A stretch of DNA of 26,751 nucleotides from positions 1 through 26,751 of the forward strand of contig CABJAE010000010.1 of NCBI GenBank assembly GCA_902363535.1, read 5' to 3'. The notes below the pieces were generated by a model. It worked only from the letters and a program-made list of their open reading frames with translations, did no database searches and had not been told where the DNA came from. This stretch comes from Peptoniphilaceae bacterium (GTDB taxonomy: Bacteria; Bacillota; Clostridia; Tissierellales; Peptoniphilaceae). Positions 1-7,596 of this stretch are shown piece by piece (the stretch's first letter is position 1; every line of letters begins with the position of its first letter). A program made the position numbers and the translations under genes.

Positions 1-1
1 T

Positions 2-2641
2 TTTGCGAACAGCTATGACAAGTTAGATAGAAACAACAAGAACTATTTTGAAGACGACGGCGAATATGAAGAATTATTCAAAGAAGCCGTAGGTGAGACT
101 TGGTTTGAATATATTGGACAAAGCAATAACTATAGTTCACGTGACAATATTAGATTAAATTTATTATCTAGCTATTACAATAAAATCAAATCACCAACTC
201 CATGGACACCAATAACACCATCAAAGACAGACGTTAAAGTAAAAAAAGCTTGGGAAGATAAAGATGGGAAAGAAATAGCAGCCCCAGTAGAAGAAATTGA
301 AGTAGAACTCTACAAAGATGGAAATGCCACAGGTGAAAAGAAAAAACTAAACAAAGCTAACAATTGGAAAGCAGAATTTAAAGATTTGGACGTAGTAGAA
401 AAGACAGATTCAGAAAAGGCCTACGAATATACAGTAAAAGAAGTTGGCGAAAAAGACGGAAGCATTACCATAGGGGACAGTAAATACAAAGTAAGCTATA
501 ACGGAAGCATGGAAGAAGGCTTTAAAGTAACAAATAAGTTAGAGGAAAAATCAAGCCCATGGACACCAATAACACCATCAAAGACAGACGTTAAAGTAAA
601 AAAAGCTTGGGAAGATAAAGATGGAAAAGAAATAGCAGCCCCAGTAGAAAAAATAGAAGTAGAACTCTACAAAGATGGAAAAGCTACAGGCAAAAATCTA
701 GAACTAAACAAAGCCAACAAGTGGAGTGGAGAATTCAAAGACTTAGATGTATTGGAAAAAGTAGACTCAGAAAAAGCCTACGAATACACAGTAAAAGAAG
801 TCGGAGAAGAAAAAGGCAAAGTAGTTATAGGAAACAATAAATACGAAGTAAAATATAGCGGAAGTATGAAAGATGGATTCACTATAACTAACGAAGAAGA
901 GCCAACAATCCCTCCAACACCACTAGATCCACCAAAGGAAGACATCAAGGTTGAAAAGATTTGGCAAGACAAAGGCGGAAAAGAAATATCCGCACCAGTA
1001 GACAAAATCGAAGTAGAACTCTACAGAGACGGAAAATCTACAGGCAAAAAGCTAGAACTAAACAAAGCCAATAATTGGAGTGGGGAATTTAAAGACTTAG
1101 ACGTAGTAGAAAAATTAGACTCAGAAAAAGCCTACGAATACTCAGTCAAAGAAGTTGGGGAAGAAAAAGGCAAAGTGGCTATAGGAAACAATAAATACGA
1201 AGTAAAATATAGCGGAAGTATGAAAGATGGATTCACTATAACTAACGAAGAAGAACCAACAATCCCTCCAACACCACTTGATCCACCAAAGGAAGACATT
1301 AAGGTTGAAAAGATTTGGCAAGACAAAGACGGAAAAGAAATATCCGCACCAGTAGACAAAATCGAAGTAGAACTCTACAGAGACGAAAAATCTACAGGCA
1401 AAAAGCTAGAACTAAACAAAGCCAATAATTGGAGTGGAGAATTTAAAGACTTAGACGTAGTAGAAAAATTAGACTCAGAAAAAGCCTACGAATACTCAGT
1501 CAAAGAAGTTGGGGAAGAAAAAGGTAAAGTAGTTATAGGAAATAATAAATACGAAGTAAAATATAGCGGAAGTATGAAAGATGGATTCACTATAACTAAC
1601 GAAGAAGAGCCAACAATCCCTCCAACACCACTAGATCCACCAAAGGAAGACATCAAGGTTGAAAAGATTTGGCAAGACAAAGACGGAAAAGAAATATCCG
1701 CACCAGTAGACAAAATCGAAGTAGAACTCTACAGAGACGGAAAATCTACAGGCAAAAAGCTAGAACTAAACAAAGCCAATAATTGGAGTGGAGAATTTAA
1801 AGACTTAGACGTAGTAGAAAAAGTAGATTCAAAAGAGGCCTTTAAATACTCAGTAAAAGAAGTCGGAGAAGAAACTGGATCAATTAAGCTGAATGGGCAT
1901 TGGTACAAAGTAAATTACAGTGGGTCTATGAAAGATGGCTTTACAGTAACAAATAAAGAAGAGCCTAAAACACCGCCTACACCACCAACACCATCTGAAC
2001 CAGATACTATAACTATTAAAGTTAAGAAAGACTGGACTTTATATGGAAATAAACCAGTAGACAAAATCGTGGTTGAACTATATAGAGATGGAAAAGCTAC
2101 AGGGAAAATTCTTGAGTTAAATAAAGATAATAATTGGAGTGGAGAATTCAAGAACTTAGATGTTAAGAAAGGTGCAAATTCAACGCATGACTACCACTAT
2201 ACGATAAAAGAAATTGGCGAATCTGGAAATACAATAAAACTAGATGGAAGATGGTTTGATGTCAATTATCTTGGCAATATGAAAGATGGTTTTACAATTG
2301 TAAATAAAGAAGAAAAACCAAAAGAGCCAGGTAAGCCAGAAGAACCAAGTACACCAAATAAACCTAATGACCCACAGGAACCAAATAAACCTAATCACCC
2401 ACAAGAACCAAATAAGCCTGAAACTCCAAAAGAGCCAGAAAAGCCAAATAACCCTGGAACACCAGTTAAACCAAATATTCCTAAGACTCCTTTACCAGGT
2501 AAGCCTCTACCTAAAACAGGAAACGGATTAAATCCATCAACCTATGCTTGGATTTTACTAGGACTTGGTAATCTTTCTACTTTTGCTGGAATTCAAAGAA
2601 AAAAGAGAATAAAATCAAGAAGAAAGAAAAATGTCAAATAA
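2..2641 (+). CDS. LPxTG-anchored CnaB-repeat surface adhesin (5' partial)
   Basis: The reading frame is open from the window edge, so the N-terminus lies outside; the first in-frame ATG (386) is internal to a repeat. About 75 residues of unrecognised ectodomain precede six CnaB-type modules. A Pro/Lys/Glu-rich stalk follows, then the sorting signal LPKTG (2507-2521), a hydrophobic segment (AWILLGLGNLSTFAG) and a very basic tail, which is the standard layout for sortase anchoring to peptidoglycan. In each module a Lys in the KVKKxW or KVEKIW strand, a Glu in VKE and an Asn in the closing TN are kept; in the CnaB family these form a Lys-Asn isopeptide bond. The likely role is adhesion or a rigid surface stalk; the ligand is unknown. 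The stop overlaps the sortase gene by 11 bases. Base composition is AT-rich, unlike the genes after 4750, which suggests transfer. Confidence 0.9.
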   Translation, partial: FANSYDKLDRNNKNYFEDDGEYEELFKEAVGETWFEYIGQSNNYSSRDNIRLNLLSSYYNKIKSPTPWTPITPSKTDVKVKKAWEDKDGKEIAAPVEEIEVELYKDGNATGEKKKLNKANNWKAEFKDLDVVEKTDSEKAYEYTVKEVGEKDGSITIGDSKYKVSYNGSMEEGFKVTNKLEEKSSPWTPITPSKTDVKVKKAWEDKDGKEIAAPVEKIEVELYKDGKATGKNLELNKANKWSGEFKDLDVLEKVDSEKAYEYTVKEVGEEKGKVVIGNNKYEVKYSGSMKDGFTITNEEEPTIPPTPLDPPKEDIKVEKIWQDKGGKEISAPVDKIEVELYRDGKSTGKKLELNKANNWSGEFKDLDVVEKLDSEKAYEYSVKEVGEEKGKVAIGNNKYEVKYSGSMKDGFTITNEEEPTIPPTPLDPPKEDIKVEKIWQDKDGKEISAPVDKIEVELYRDEKSTGKKLELNKANNWSGEFKDLDVVEKLDSEKAYEYSVKEVGEEKGKVVIGNNKYEVKYSGSMKDGFTITNEEEPTIPPTPLDPPKEDIKVEKIWQDKDGKEISAPVDKIEVELYRDGKSTGKKLELNKANNWSGEFKDLDVVEKVDSKEAFKYSVKEVGEETGSIKLNGHWYKVNYSGSMKDGFTVTNKEEPKTPPTPPTPSEPDTITIKVKKDWTLYGNKPVDKIVVELYRDGKATGKILELNKDNNWSGEFKNLDVKKGANSTHDYHYTIKEIGESGNTIKLDGRWFDVNYLGNMKDGFTIVNKEEKPKEPGKPEEPSTPNKPNDPQEPNKPNHPQEPNKPETPKEPEKPNNPGTPVKPNIPKTPLPGKPLPKTGNGLNPSTYAWILLGLGNLSTFAGIQRKKRIKSRRKKNVK
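230..2330 (+). repeat. Six tandem CnaB-domain coding repeats, ~354 bp unit
   Basis: Repeat units begin at 230, 587, 941, 1295, 1649 and 2012. The spacing is 357, 354, 354, 354 and 363 bases. Units 3 to 5 are nearly identical at DNA level, differing at only about ten positions between units 3 and 4. Units 1 and 2 share a different linker (SPWTPITPSKTD), and unit 6 is the most diverged, with GRWFDVNY in place of NNKYEVKY. This gradient of similarity fits recent duplication or gene conversion in the middle of the array. Copy number may vary between strains, and short-read assembly could collapse it. Confidence 0.9.
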
Positions 2642-3296
2642 GCAAAAAAAAGATCATCTAAGTAAATTTCTTCTTGCAGTCGGGTTAATATTCATTGTTT
2701 TTTCTATTGCTTTTCTATTCCTAAACCATAAGAGGATAGAATTAAAGAAAGAAGAATCTATTAATCTGGAAAAACAAATAAAACAAGAATTACCTCCTTT
2801 TGAAAATTACGAACAGGAGAATAAACCTGAAGAGATAGAACAAAATGTTGCATCAAAAGACTCTATAAAAGATACAGCTATAGGCGTTCTTAGGATTGAT
2901 AAGATAGGAGTAATTACCCCTATTAGTGACAATACAAGTGAACAATCTTTATTAGAAGGTTCAGGTATTGTTGAAGATACAGATATACCGACTTCAGAGG
3001 AAAATACTATAACTGTTCTTGCGGGACACAGAGGAGGGATAAACGAAACGCAATCTTTTTTAAACATTGATAAGTTGGAAAAAGGTGATGAGCTAAAAAT
3101 TACTACTAGGGAAGAAGAACTCTATTACAAAGTAGTTGATAAAGAAGTGATTGAACCTACAGACTGGAGTAAATTTACACGAGAAGAAGGAAAGACGAAA
3201 CTCTTTTTAATGGCGTGTCACCCCTATCCAAAAAACGATAAAAGGCTTTTAGTAAAAGCTGAGCTAATCAAAAATGATGAAAAGATAAACAACTAA
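2631..3296 (+). CDS. Sortase (class A/D-like transpeptidase)
   Basis: This 221-residue protein has a short basic N-terminus, one membrane segment at about residues 13-31 and an extracellular linker rich in Glu and Lys. The sortase fold follows from about residue 80. The catalytic set is visible: His133 in AGHRGG, Cys196 in LFLMACHPYP and Arg205 in DKRLLV. Sortases cleave LPxTG between Thr and Gly and join the protein to the cell wall or to a pilin. The gene overlaps the adhesin stop by 11 bases and has only a purine-rich, weak ribosome site, so translation is probably coupled. The position suggests a dedicated sortase for the upstream LPKTG protein. Class assignment is uncertain because TLxTC is replaced by LFLMAC. 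Confidence 0.88.
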   Translation: MSNKQKKDHLSKFLLAVGLIFIVFSIAFLFLNHKRIELKKEESINLEKQIKQELPPFENYEQENKPEEIEQNVASKDSIKDTAIGVLRIDKIGVITPISDNTSEQSLLEGSGIVEDTDIPTSEENTITVLAGHRGGINETQSFLNIDKLEKGDELKITTREEELYYKVVDKEVIEPTDWSKFTREEGKTKLFLMACHPYPKNDKRLLVKAELIKNDEKINN

Positions 3297-3332
3297 ATTA
3301 GCAATATAAAAAACTATCCATTGAAATGTACT

Positions 3333-3378
3333 GACCCCCAAAAGTTGGACCAAGAAATCCAACCTTTGGGGGTCTTTT
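3333..3378 (+). terminator. IS left-end hairpin: inward terminator / RBS sequestration
   Basis: The left inverted repeat GACCCCCAAA-A-GTTGGA (3333-3349) is followed after 8 bases by its own complement TCCAAC-C-TTTGGGGGTC (3358-3374). This forms a stem of 16 pairs with one internal mismatch, followed by TTTT. The GGGGG that best fits as the Shine-Dalgarno of orfA (ATG at 3380) lies in the right arm. Transcripts entering from outside would carry the whole stem, so it could both terminate transcription and hide the start site. Protection from outside read-through by end hairpins is known for IS10 and IS50; here it is inferred. Confidence 0.6.
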
Positions 3379-3379
3379 A

Positions 3380-3823
3380 ATGGCAAAATACAGTTATGAG
3401 TTGAAGAAGAAAATCGTCGAAGAATACCTGTCCGGGAAGACAAGCTATCCCGTCTTAGAAAATAAGTATCAAATCGGCGAATCGCAGATCAGACGCTGGG
3501 TGAACAATTACAAACAATTTGGCGATGAAGGGTTAATGCGCTCTAGAAATAATCGTGAGTACAGTGTAGAGTTTAAGTTAGAAGCCATCACACGCTACGA
3601 AACGAGCGACCGCAATCAAGCACCAAATCCTTCAAAGTCGAGTGAAGATCTTGATGCTTCCACACGGGAGGCATTGGAAAATCGCATCAAAGAATTAGAA
3701 GCGGAGAACGAAATACTCACCATTCAAAAGATGTTCTGGGAGCAGCTAAGGAGTTTGGCGAGGGAAGAAAAAATGAACAAAAGGCGAGGATCGTCGCCAA
3801 ACTCCGAGAACAATTCCAACTAA
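3380..3823 (+). CDS. IS3-family transposase OrfA
   Basis: This 147-residue protein begins with a helix-turn-helix (about residues 5-50: ELKKKIVEEYLSG...GESQIRRWVNNY). A second HTH-like start (EYSVEFKLEAITRY) follows, then a leucine-zipper-like helix (ALENRIKELEAENEIL) near residues 95-115. This is the normal DNA-binding half of IS150-type transposases. After about residue 130 the frame gives a low-complexity tail (KRRGSSPNSENNSN) that probably has no function, because productive reading shifts into orfB before this. It is transcribed from within or just upstream of the element. Confidence 0.9.
   Translation: MAKYSYELKKKIVEEYLSGKTSYPVLENKYQIGESQIRRWVNNYKQFGDEGLMRSRNNREYSVEFKLEAITRYETSDRNQAPNPSKSSEDLDASTREALENRIKELEAENEILTIQKMFWEQLRSLAREEKMNKRRGSSPNSENNSN
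3767..3776 (+). other. Probable -1 frameshift site joining OrfA and OrfB
   Basis: A run of six A (3768-3773) lies in orfA codons GAA AAA ATG. A shift of -1 here joins OrfA ...LRSLAREEK to the orfB frame NEQKARIVAKLREQF..., which restores the continuous protein expected for IS3-family OrfAB. The orfB frame has no good start codon before 3865, although conserved-looking sequence begins around 3775. The exact slip mechanism (ribosomal or transcriptional slippage) cannot be told from sequence. Confidence 0.6.
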
Positions 3824-3864
3824 GAAAGATTCTTGCCGCCATCAACTTTCCAAAATCCACCTTT

Positions 3865-4665
3865 ATGTACTGGCAGAAAAAGTGGAGTGAAGAAGATAAG
3901 GATCAAGCGTTAAAAGATGAAATCTTGGCCATCCGACACGAACACAAAGACTACGGCTACCGAAGGATCCACCTGGAGCTGAAGAACCGGGGTTGGGCGA
4001 TCAACAAAAAGAAAGTTCAACGATTGGTTCAGGTCATGGGCCTTCAAGTCCGTGCCTATAGGAGAAAATACAAGAAGTACAACTCCTACAAAGGCATCGT
4101 CGGAAAAATCAAGAAAAATCGAATCAATCGACGCTTCAATACCTCCATCCCCTACCAAAAAATTACCACCGACACCACGGAATTCAAATACTACGTCGAA
4201 GATAAAGTGGGGAAACTCCAAACAAAGAAACTCTACCTCGATTCGTACATGGACATGTACAATCTGGAAATCATCAGCTACGTCCTCTCCGATCAGCCCA
4301 ACGGCGTCACCATGCTACAAGGCTTAGAAGAAGCCATCGAACGAACCCGCACCTGCCCCTACCGCCGCACCTTCCACTCCGATCGCGGGTGGGGCTACCA
4401 AATGACCGCCTATCAAGCCATGCTGAAAGAACACCACATCTTCCAAAGCATGTCGAGAAAAGGCAACTGCTACGACAACGCACCCATGGAAAACTTCTTC
4501 AGCGTCCTGAAAAGAGAAATCTACGACGGATATGTTTACCGAAGTCGGGGAGAACTCGTCCGGACCATCGAGTGCTTTATCCGCTACTACAACAACGATC
4601 GAATCAAAGAAAAGTTAGGAGGCCTGAGTCCGAAACAATACCGTGAACGCATGGAATCTGCATAG
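3865..4665 (+). CDS. IS3-family transposase OrfB (DDE integrase core)
   Basis: The first ATG in this frame is 3865, but related sequence extends upstream to the A-run near 3770, so the natural product is an OrfA-OrfB fusion by -1 frameshift. The N-terminal part carries the HTH_21-type motif HEHKDYGYRRIHLEL. The integrase core shows Asp in ITTDTTEF, Asp in FHSDRGWGYQ and Glu in NAPMENFFSVLKRE, which is the DDE triad. The end YYNNDRIKEKLGGLSPKQYR is typical of the IS150 group. The catalytic core appears intact, so the element may be active. Confidence 0.93.
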   Translation: MYWQKKWSEEDKDQALKDEILAIRHEHKDYGYRRIHLELKNRGWAINKKKVQRLVQVMGLQVRAYRRKYKKYNSYKGIVGKIKKNRINRRFNTSIPYQKITTDTTEFKYYVEDKVGKLQTKKLYLDSYMDMYNLEIISYVLSDQPNGVTMLQGLEEAIERTRTCPYRRTFHSDRGWGYQMTAYQAMLKEHHIFQSMSRKGNCYDNAPMENFFSVLKREIYDGYVYRSRGELVRTIECFIRYYNNDRIKEKLGGLSPKQYRERMESA

Positions 4666-4680
4666 AAAGAAGAGTATGTA

Positions 4681-4715
4681 AAACAAAATCGAGCAAGCAA
4701 AATGCTTGCTCGATT
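4681..4715 (-). terminator. IS right-end hairpin, terminator for minus-strand transcription
   Basis: A perfect 13-bp stem, AATCGAGCAAGCA with its complement TGCTTGCTCGATT, has a 3-base loop (arms 4687-4699 and 4703-4715). Read on the minus strand it is followed by TTGTTTT. It would stop transcripts coming from the DUF4298 gene, which is transcribed toward the IS and has no other visible terminator. Confidence 0.7.
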
Positions 4716-4751
4716 AAGTCCAACTTTATGGGGTCACTCTAGGCCGCTTTT

Positions 4752-5051
4752 TCAGTGTTTTTGAAAAATGGAATTGGCCACGCGAATCATTTCCTTGGCC
4801 ATTTCGTAATTGTCTCCGATTAAATCGTAGACGGCATCTTCCGTGAGCACGCCGCAGTCCACGGTGATCTCGCCCTTGTCGTAGGCGTCCACGTCGTCGA
4901 ACCAATCCTTGGAGCTGTAATAGGCATCCAGCTTATCGTAGGCGATCTGCGCCTCGTCGAAGGCGGCCAGGGCTTTTTTAAAAGCCTTTACGGCGTCATT
5001 GTGTTTGTTTAAAATGGCCTTCATTTCGGCCACCCGTTCGTTTCGATCCAT
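4752..5051 (-). CDS. DUF4298 family protein
   Basis: This 99-residue acidic, helical protein has the pattern ERVAEMKAILN...FDEAQIAYDKLDAYYSSKDWFDD...GVLTEDAVYDLIGDN. The YYxSxDWxxD and GVLTEDAxYDL blocks mark the DUF4298 family, whose function is unknown. The start is ATG 5051 because AAAGGAG lies 6 bases before it; a longer TTG start at 5066 would contain that ribosome site. The gene follows rubrerythrin on the same strand but a terminator separates them. Its 3' end stops about 10 bases from the IS3 element, so any native terminator may have been displaced. Confidence 0.8.
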   Translation of the reverse strand: MDRNERVAEMKAILNKHNDAVKAFKKALAAFDEAQIAYDKLDAYYSSKDWFDDVDAYDKGEITVDCGVLTEDAVYDLIGDNYEMAKEMIRVANSIFQKH

Positions 5052-5066
5052 GGCTTCTCCTTTCAA

Positions 5067-5098
5067 GAAAAAAGCACCGAAGCCGAGGCTCGGTGCTT
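5067..5098 (-). terminator. Intrinsic terminator of rubrerythrin
   Basis: On the minus strand AAGCACCGA and TCGGTGCTT pair around GCCTCGGCT, and the stem runs directly into TTTTTT (plus-strand A run 5068-5073). It stands 15 bases after the rubrerythrin stop and just before the DUF4298 gene. Confidence 0.85.
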
Positions 5099-5113
5099 GG
5101 TTTCCGGATTATT

Positions 5114-5695
5114 TTAATAGGTTTCCACGAAAAGTTCAAACCATTTTTGCGGGTGGAAGCAGGCGGGGCATTTTTCCGGCGCTTCCTTGCCTTCGTGAAT
5201 GTAGCCGCAGTTGTTGCACTTCCAGAGGACGACTTCGTCGCGCTTAAAGAGCTTGTCTTCCTTTACATTTTCCAAAAGCTTCAGGAAGCGATCCCGGTGA
5301 GCTTCTTCCACTTCGGCGATTTCGATCCAGTTGTCGGCGATTTCATCGAAGCCTTCTTCGCGGGCGATTTCCGCAAATTTCGGATACATGTCGGTGGCTT
5401 CGCCGTCTTCCCCTTCGGCGGCGTTTTTCAGGTTCAGCTCCGTGCTGCCTAAGGCCACGGGATAGTCCCATTTCACTTCGAGTTCGTCTTCGTTAAAGTC
5501 GTCGACTAAGTACTTGAAGAAGCGCTTGCCGTGTTCTTCTTCGTTGCGGGCCGTTTCCAAGAAGATGTTCTTAATTTGAACGGAAGCGTCTTTGTCCGCT
5601 TGTTTGGCGTACATGGTGTAGCGCGCCGTAGCTTGAGATTCCCCTGCGAAGGAGATTAACAGATTGTTTGCGGTCTTGGTTCCTTTTAATGACAT
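5114..5695 (-). CDS. Rubrerythrin
   Basis: This 193-residue protein has an N-terminal four-helix diiron domain with the expected carboxylate motifs (FAGESQATARY, ARNEEEHGKRF, AREEGFDEIA, AEVEEAHRDRF). A C-terminal rubredoxin domain carries CNNCGYIHEGKEAPEKCPAC. Rubrerythrin reduces hydrogen peroxide with electrons from reduced rubredoxin or NAD(P)H and protects anaerobes from oxygen in the cytoplasm. AGGAGG stands 7 bases before the ATG. A good promoter and an intrinsic terminator frame it as a single-gene unit. Ferritin at 12165 may work alongside it in iron and peroxide handling. Confidence 0.97.
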   Translation of the reverse strand: MSLKGTKTANNLLISFAGESQATARYTMYAKQADKDASVQIKNIFLETARNEEEHGKRFFKYLVDDFNEDELEVKWDYPVALGSTELNLKNAAEGEDGEATDMYPKFAEIAREEGFDEIADNWIEIAEVEEAHRDRFLKLLENVKEDKLFKRDEVVLWKCNNCGYIHEGKEAPEKCPACFHPQKWFELFVETY

Positions 5696-5734
5696 GATTT
5701 CCTCCTATTTCTCATAGAATACGCGATTGCAATC

Positions 5735-5763
5735 AGTATACCCCAATTTCCACCTACGTTCAA
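5735..5763 (-). promoter_or_regulatory. Promoter of rubrerythrin
   Basis: On the minus strand TTGAAC (5758-5763) and TATACT (5735-5740) are separated by exactly 17 bases, which fits a housekeeping sigma factor. The leader to the ATG at 5695 is about 30 bases and holds AGGAGG. Confidence 0.8.
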
Positions 5764-5775
5764 CCGCCCCGACCG

Positions 5776-5784
5776 TGTTATACT
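5776..5784 (+). promoter_or_regulatory. Extended -10 promoter of the class V aminotransferase
   Basis: TGT-TATACT matches an extended -10 element. No convincing -35 hexamer is found 16-18 bases upstream. It lies back to back with the rubrerythrin promoter and about 45 bases before the ATG at 5829. Confidence 0.55.
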
Positions 5785-5828
5785 GGTAGTAAGAATGAAA
5801 AAATAGGAATGAAATAAAGGAGACGATC

Positions 5829-6947
5829 ATGCGAATTTTATGTGCCGGCCCGACCACCCTTTTACCGGAAGTGGAAGCGGCCATGACCGAGGTAGTGACC
5901 AATCCGGACTTGGATCCGGCTTACGAAGCCTTTCACAGAAATGTGGAGAAGCGCCTTTCCGCCGTGGTAAAGACCGACCGCCCCACGGTGATTATGTTGG
6001 GCGAAGGGATGCTCGCCCTCGAGGCCGCCGTCTGCTCGTTGATGGAGCCGGGCGAGCGGGTGCTGGTCATGAGCAACGGCGTCTTCGGCGGCGGCTTTGC
6101 CGATTACGTGAATTTCTTCGGCGGGGAAGCCGTCCTTTACGAAAAGGACCATCGCCGGGGCTTCGATTTGGATGAGTTGAAGGCCTATCTGGAAAAGGAT
6201 TCTGACTTCGCCATGGCCACCATGGTCCACTGCGAAACTCCCTCGGGCCTCACCAACGACGTAAAGGCCATTTGCAATCTCTTGAAGGACTACGGCATTT
6301 TGTCCATCGTGGACTGCGTCTCCTCCTTCGGAGGCGAAGACATCGACTTCGACGCCTACGGCGTGGACATGATGCTTTCCGCCACGCAAAAATGCCTTTC
6401 CGCCCCCACGGGCCTTTCCATGATTACCATTTCCGAAGCGGCGGAAGAAAAGATGCGGAGCCGCAAGGAGCCCATCCCGAGCTATTACATGAATGTGCTT
6501 AACTACATGAGCGGCCAGGAAGATTTCGCCTTCCCCTACACCATGAGCGAACACTTAACCGGCGCCCTGAACAAGGCTCTGGACCTTTGGGAGACGAAAG
6601 ACAGCGTCGCCCTGCACAAATCCTACGGCAAGATGACCCGGGCGCTTTTCGAAAAAGAAGGCTTCGAGCTCTACCCGAAGGATTCCTTCGCTAACACGGT
6701 CACCGCCGTGTGTTTGCCCGACGGGATTTCCGCCACGGAATTTCTCGCCAAGTGCCGGGACAAGGGCGTGTTTATCTCTAAAGGCGCCGGAAAACTCCAC
6801 GACCGCATCATTCGCATCGGCCACATGGGGGCCAATATTTCCGAGGAAAACTTCAGCGCTCTCTTCAAGGTGTTGGATGAAGTCTTTGCAAGCTACGGAA
6901 TCGAAACCCGCTTCACCGAAGGCTTCGACGCCTACGAGCTCGACTGA
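5829..6947 (+). CDS. PLP-dependent class V aminotransferase (alanine-glyoxylate / serine-pyruvate type)
   Basis: This 372-residue protein opens with AGPTTLLPEVEAAM, the usual start of this family. The PLP site shows Asp162 (SIVDCVSSFGG) and the Schiff-base lysine Lys188 in SATQKCLSAPTGL; the motif HCETPSG at about 134-140 is also typical. Members move amino groups between alanine, serine or related donors and glyoxylate or pyruvate, and some act on phosphonates. No neighbour decides the substrate. AAAGGAG stands 6 bases before the ATG. The gene seems to be alone in its unit: a new promoter precedes tmk. Confidence 0.88.
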   Translation: MRILCAGPTTLLPEVEAAMTEVVTNPDLDPAYEAFHRNVEKRLSAVVKTDRPTVIMLGEGMLALEAAVCSLMEPGERVLVMSNGVFGGGFADYVNFFGGEAVLYEKDHRRGFDLDELKAYLEKDSDFAMATMVHCETPSGLTNDVKAICNLLKDYGILSIVDCVSSFGGEDIDFDAYGVDMMLSATQKCLSAPTGLSMITISEAAEEKMRSRKEPIPSYYMNVLNYMSGQEDFAFPYTMSEHLTGALNKALDLWETKDSVALHKSYGKMTRALFEKEGFELYPKDSFANTVTAVCLPDGISATEFLAKCRDKGVFISKGAGKLHDRIIRIGHMGANISEENFSALFKVLDEVFASYGIETRFTEGFDAYELD

Positions 6948-6951
6948 GCTA

Positions 6952-6960
6952 TGTTATAAT
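6952..6960 (+). promoter_or_regulatory. Extended -10 promoter of the tmk operon
   Basis: TGT-TATAAT lies five bases after the aminotransferase stop and about 20 bases before the tmk ATG. The -10 is perfect but a -35 is not evident. Confidence 0.6.
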
Positions 6961-6980
6961 AAGGCCAAGGGGGTGTTTCC

Positions 6981-7595
6981 ATGAAAGGATTGTTTGTCGT
7001 CATCGAAGGGCCGGACGGCTCGGGAAAATCCACCGTCGCCGAAGGCATTTGCCGTCACTTTAAGGAAAAAGGCGTGGACGTGATCCACACGAGAGAGCCC
7101 GGCGGCACGGCCATTTCAGAAGCCGTGCGGGAGATTCTTTTGGATCCGAAAAACGAGGCCATGGATCCGCGCTGCGAGGCGCTGCTTTATGCCGCCGCCC
7201 GGGCCCAACACGTGGAGGAAGTGATTCGACCCGCCCTGGCCGAAGGGGCCTTGGTCCTGTCGGAACGCTTCGTCTTCTCGAGCCTGGTCTACCAGGGCCT
7301 GTGCCGTCAATTGGGCCTCGCGCCCGTGGAAGCAATCAACGCCTTCGCTACCGACGGCCTCGTCCCCGACATCACCCTGTATCTCGATGTGCCCGAAGGC
7401 ACGGGCAAGGAACGCATGAAAGATCGCCTCGCCGATCGCCTGGAGTCCGACAAGAAGATCACGGACACGGTGGAGGCCTATTATAGAATCTTGGCTGAGC
7501 GGCGCCGAGGAGAACTTTGCTTTATCGACGCGTCCATGGATGCGGAGCAGGTGCTTTCGGCCGCCGTGGAAGCCATCGAAAAGGAGTACCGGTAA
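6981..7595 (+). CDS. tmk: Thymidylate kinase
   Basis: This 204-residue enzyme phosphorylates dTMP to dTDP in the cytoplasm for DNA synthesis. The P-loop GPDGSGKST is at residues 10-18, the dTMP-binding TREPGG motif near 37-42, the SERFVFSSLVYQG motif follows in the middle, and a Lid-type region DRLADRLESD is near 150. The length is normal for the family. The ribosome site is AAGGGGG before the ATG. It is the first gene of a tight unit with darA, a second DarA-like gene, holB and ricT, an arrangement well known in Firmicutes. Confidence 0.96.
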   Translation: MKGLFVVIEGPDGSGKSTVAEGICRHFKEKGVDVIHTREPGGTAISEAVREILLDPKNEAMDPRCEALLYAAARAQHVEEVIRPALAEGALVLSERFVFSSLVYQGLCRQLGLAPVEAINAFATDGLVPDITLYLDVPEGTGKERMKDRLADRLESDKKITDTVEAYYRILAERRRGELCFIDASMDAEQVLSAAVEAIEKEYR

Positions 7596-7596
7596 A

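Larger units (their letters stand above)
3327..4741 (+). mobile_element. IS3-family (IS150-type) insertion sequence, complete
   Basis: The element has two overlapping-phase ORFs (orfA, orfB) between imperfect terminal inverted repeats at 3327-3350 and 4718-4741, with 19 of 24 positions matching. An inner core starting TGACCCC at 3332 and ending GGGGTCA at 4736 matches 17 of 19 and gives the 5'-TG...CA-3' termini expected for IS3 elements. No 3-5 bp target duplication is visible at either choice of ends (left flank TGAAA, right flank GGCCG). The element separates an AT-rich left flank from a GC-rich right flank. Its right end is only about 10 bases from the stop codon of the DUF4298 gene. Confidence 0.9.

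Noticed and set aside
778..1713. Three identical-looking 75-codon minus-strand frames spaced 354 bases
   Set aside because: They are shadows of the CnaB repeat coding sequence on the other strand.
230..2330. CRISPR array
   Set aside because: The 354-base period is in frame with CnaB protein modules; there are no short repeats with unique spacers.
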